DNA from: Lithospermum erythrorhizon
Lineage: Eukaryota; Streptophyta; Magnoliopsida; Boraginales; Boraginaceae
DNA: 64,000 nt
Assembly (NCBI GenBank): GCA_019722365.1
Contig: JADFUC010000009.1
Coordinates: forward strand, 124,001 to 188,000
Direction of reading: 5' to 3'
Below are positions 60,467 through 64,000 of this stretch, piece after piece. Every line of letters starts with the position of its first letter. Position 1 is the first letter of the stretch. The notes below the pieces were generated by a model. That model was not told the DNA's origin. It saw nothing but the letters and a program-made list of their open reading frames with translations, and searched no databases. The position numbers and the translations under genes are program-made.

Positions 60467-61143
60467 CTGGTACAAGAAATACAACAAATGAACAAACATA
60501 AAGACAAAAATATCAAAACATTTAAATAAAATTGACATAAATAGCTTTAATATATATATATTAAGCTGGCATGCACTGCCAATTTGTTGTAGATTTCTGC
60601 TTTCGTTATCTTCTGCAACTTCTCTTTCTTCCTCTCATTGCTTCATCATTATCTAATGATCTATGTATCATGCTTGTTTTCTTGATCTCCGGGGGACGAC
60701 TTTCTTTTATTATTTTATTTAACTAATTAACAAATGCAAAAATGATAAGAAACCCAAATTTAAGAAGAAATTAATTTAATCAAATTTGTAAAAACTCACA
60801 TGAATACATATATATATATAGTGGAGGAATGTAGTGATATTATGTTGATTTGATTGATTGAGATATTGAGGTAATAGGGTGAGAATGGAGGGTATATATT
60901 GGATGAGATTGAATGGACACATTAACGTAACCTTCTATTTGATGTATGTATTTGATAAACAAATACTCCGTATATTAGATTTTTACACAATATGATTTCG
61001 AAAGTTTTGAACTCAAACAGTTCAAATCGAACCTTTAATCCTTAACTAATTTTTAGCATCATCGATTTCGAAATAAATACTTGACTCAATAAATATATAT
61101 AATTGTTAAATTAATAATATGTGGAATGTTCAAAATTTATTAT

Positions 61144-61179
<36 letters not shown>

Positions 61180-61650
61180 ACGTTCATGCAGGGGCCTAAT
61201 TCAAAAAATTACTTTATACAGTCGGATTCGATTGATTCTGAATTGGTGATAAAACCAAAATATAAATTTTGGCTTGATTGGAAGCTAAGATTCGATCCAG
61301 TTCAACTATCATTGATCAAACCCCTAGGTAAGTCGACATGTATGGTATTCATGTATGACAAAGAAATTCTGTAAATATATGGTTGGTGTACATTGTGGGT
61401 AGATGTGTATGTACTATACAATATACATGCATATAGAAAGAGAGAGGAAGCATAGATGGCAGAGGTGGGAAAGAGGGGAAGGGAGCGTGAGAAAAAGACG
61501 TGTGCATGGGCCGATTAACTTTCACACATTCAGCTGTAGTTTTCACAGTTAATAAATATTGTGCATGTGTAAGCCTTTTGTGCTCATGTCCCAATAATCT
61601 CTTCCTCTTTTCTCATTTTTTTATTGATACATACAGTAGTACTCACTATC
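60467..61650. other. Region upstream of the YABBY exons, no zinc finger found
   Basis: A minus-strand stretch at about 60570-60700 reads RPPEIKKTSM and then stops; it is not a convincing linker exon. The rest is AT-rich. No CNFC or CGHC zinc-finger coding stretch was found on the minus strand. Confidence 0.5.
61139..61180. repeat. (TA)n microsatellite
   Basis: About 20 TA units with one interruption (TATAATATA). Confidence 0.9.
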
Positions 61651-61684
61651 ACCATATCAAACCCTAGCTGGGGATGTTGGAATG

Positions 61685-62850
61685 TGAAGCCAAATTGGCT
61701 GCAAGACTGTGTCAATCGGCCCCTGCAATTAGTTGCTTCAGGGCCGACTGAGGAGCCGACTTTGGTGCCAAAATCTCTGGACATCAAACGGCCCCTGGGT
61801 CGGTTGCTGGAGGGGCCGATCAGGCGCGCTGATGCGAATTAATGAGGCGGTTCTGAGGCCTTTTTTGGCCTACTTTTCTATTCGGTTTAGGTTTTAGACT
61901 TAGGATCTTTGTAGGCTATATATATGAGTATTGTGACTCTTTAGCAAAGTTATGGAAACACCACCTCAAACGTGGAGCATCAAAATACGTATAAAATCAC
62001 GAGATTCAAGAAATATTATATGGTATACCAGAATGCAAGCATTGCCTACGGTAAAAATATCCAATCAAAGATCTCTTGCTTTCGTGACATTTGAACGCAT
62101 TAACACATCAATCGCTGACGGTAGAATAAGGTTGCCGAGTCTTGTAACAATTCTTCCGGTAATTATTTGTGAACTGGGCAAAGAAGTCGAATTAGCTCAC
62201 ATTAAGGCGAACCATGGTAAATCTTATGTGTGTTGAATTTCCACAATTTATTCTTTCGTTATTGTCTTCAAGTGAGATTTGAATGCACGCAAATTGGCTG
62301 CAAGATCAAGGTCAATCGCCCCTCGCACCTGCCCCTGGTCGAGGAGCCGACTTCTGTCCCAAAATCTCGGATATCAATCGGCCCTGGTCGGCTGAGGAGC
62401 CGACGGGCGCACTTATTATGCGAATTTCGAGGCCTTTGGCCGAGTTTTCTATTCTAAGCAGTTTTAAACCCAAGATCTGTATCCCTATAGTATATGAGTA
62501 TTGTAGCCTTAGCATGTGCAGCTGAAACACCCAACTCAAAAGCGAAAGATCAAAATGGAGAGAAATAACGAGAGATTCAAGAGCGCTTTATATGAGAAAG
62601 CTTCTAATCGTGCTTAATGTTCAGTAAAAAATACCCAATTGTGATATCTTGTTTCTAGAGATTGAAACAGATTAGCACATCAATTTCTGGGATAAGAGGA
62701 CAGTATTGCTGAAGATCAGAATAATTCTTCCGTGATTACAATGATCTCACAGTGAAATGATTATCTCCTCATATCGAGGATGAACTCTGATAAATCTCAG
62801 ATGTGTTTAATTTCCTCGTAATTTATTTTTTCTTTCGTTATCGCTAAGTC
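61685..62850. repeat. Tandem pair of about 600-bp units
   Basis: Two direct copies start near 61690 and 62290. Shared landmarks, in order: AAATTGGCTGCAAGA, GTCAATCG(G)CCCCT, GAGGAGCCGACTT, CCAAAATCTC, ATATGAGTATTGT, GAAACACC, ACGAGATTCAAGA or ACGAGAGATTCAAGA, an AATTCTTCCG block and TTTCTTTCGTTAT. The first third of each is GC-rich with GGCCGA words; the rest is AT-rich. The layout (TATATATGAGTATTGT box, then a leader) resembles an LTR, but no internal region separates the copies. Confidence 0.75.
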
Positions 62851-64000
62851 TCAATTAGTGGATATCAATCCGTAGATCTTTGGGTAATTAGTATATTGAT
62901 TTATACCACAATTATTATTAATTATACATTAAGATCATGTCATTGTGTATCTTAGGCAAGATTTGAATTATTGTCAATTATGGAATTAATAATAATGGTG
63001 TAAATTCCTAACAGGGGCTTCATAAAGCCTTAAATGACGGGGTACCTTTATTCCTACTGTATATCCTCATCAAACTTGTACATAATTTATTTTCTGAATG
63101 AGTGAAGTCAAGTGCTCAAGGTCCATTCTCAGATGCATGTTAGATCACTGTTTTATTTCTCCATTTTGTTTTTATGTCAAGCCACCTAATTTCATCTTTG
63201 ATAGATGATAGTTCTTTTATAGATACAATTTTTGACAAAGGGTGCATATTGCGCCTGGTGCTATGATTACAATCATTCAAAAGACAATCCACAACATACT
63301 TTTCCAATAAAATATTGAAATATCATACATCAGTTGATGTCACAAAATGTTTAGTTCGTTGTTAAAGTTGTTGGATATATTGAGGTGAATGTAAAATTTG
63401 TGTTGTAGATGAAATTCAGGTGGTTCCCGGATGACGGGGTCGTCCGCATCAAATCTGAAAGTCTTTCATCATATGTCAAAGAACAACGGCTCAGTGGTTC
63501 ACGATTTACTCCATCGGCCGCTGCCATCCCCAGCCGCTTTCTTCGCTTGTTTTTTGCATCCCAAACACACCCTTTAGTAATCGAAACTTTTCGAGTTCAA
63601 TTAGCCAGCAGTCACCAATGTTTATTACCTTATCAATGCAAAGTAAATATCAAGACTCTGGGAGGAACCAAGATCACTACAATCCCTCTCTCCACGCACA
63701 CACCACAAGAAATCAAACACCTACAATAATTTTACAACAGTTTTTTGGTGATGTTTCGCAAGCTCATCGGCAGCCAGGGAGCTTCAAGCCATAAGGCTCT
63801 ACCGCATATCATCTTATCCCTTTAACGAACACCTTCGCTAATCCTAAGCACTAAAGTCGAAAAGGCACTGTTTAAGATATTGCATATCACAAAGATTTTG
63901 GATTCTTGATTGTAATTTTATATGAATTGCCGTGTTGCTTTTCATTTGTAAGGTTATCTGCTTTCTTTTGTATTTTTAGTAAATTCTGCCACTAAACCTA
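62851..64000. other. Unassigned end of the window
   Basis: No recognised gene. The longest frame, 63409-63729 on the plus strand (106 codons, starting MKFRWFPDDG), follows a TTGTGTTGTAG acceptor-like site. It contains a basic stretch but no domain I know. It could be an exon fragment or chance. Confidence 0.35.

Noticed and set aside
60570..60700. RPPEIKKTSM stretch as the YABBY linker exon
   Set aside because: It is interrupted by a stop after about 30 codons, lacks a clear acceptor and donor, and does not resemble FIL linkers.
1..64000. tRNA, rRNA, CRISPR or prokaryotic operon features
   Set aside because: No cloverleaf, rRNA core, regular spacer-repeat array or operon-like gene packing was seen; the gene structures are eukaryotic.

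Overview
The window reads as nuclear DNA of a flowering plant, most likely a eudicot. It is AT-rich, gene-poor and full of LTR retrotransposon debris. Its recognisable genes have plant-type GT-AG introns and belong to plant families: a ZAT-like C2H2 zinc-finger repressor, a secreted pectate lyase, a VAP27-type ER membrane protein and a FIL-type YABBY. The species cannot be named from the sequence. The ORFs over 60 codons are mostly chance frames in repeats. The real multi-exon genes had to be pieced together exon by exon.

Layout. 0-5.5 kb is AT-rich intergenic DNA with a possible hAT-like segment. 5.57-6.85 kb is a nearly full-length, intronless, broken copy of N-myristoyltransferase. 8.27-13.28 kb is a degraded Ty1/Copia element on the minus strand with both LTRs and a tRNA-iMet-type primer site. 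14.9-17.1 kb is low-complexity and repeat-like. 18.44-19.27 kb is an intact single-exon zinc-finger gene. 21.73-23.38 kb is a solo LTR with a perfect 5-bp target duplication. 24.38-26.14 kb is an intact four-exon pectate lyase gene. 26.33-27.71 kb is a second LTR of the same broad family. 28.65-32.14 kb is a 5'-truncated Copia element on the plus strand, abutting at 32.14 kb a second Copia-type element (to 38.12 kb) on the minus strand.

The right part holds three genes and one large element. A 47-codon intact ORF at 38.29 kb encodes a microprotein that resembles the STMP1 family of short mitochondrial membrane proteins. An eight-exon VAP27-like gene lies on the minus strand at 39.71-43.30 kb, with a 72-bp minisatellite in its first intron. 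A 12.8-kb decayed Gypsy element spans 45.41-58.24 kb. Immediately beyond it is the 3' part of a FIL/YAB1-type YABBY gene on the minus strand (58.56-60.47 kb). No zinc-finger exons were found upstream, and an in-frame stop lies exactly at an exon end. The last 3.5 kb contains a tandem pair of about 600-bp units and no gene I can name.

The genes do not form a pathway or operon; each is an independent plant transcription unit in a retrotransposon-rich neighbourhood. I found no CRISPR array, prokaryotic system or clearly new multi-gene system. The most interesting items are the microprotein gene with a retrotransposon ending 170 bp upstream, the damaged YABBY locus, the N-myristoyltransferase pseudogene and the unexplained tandem repeats.
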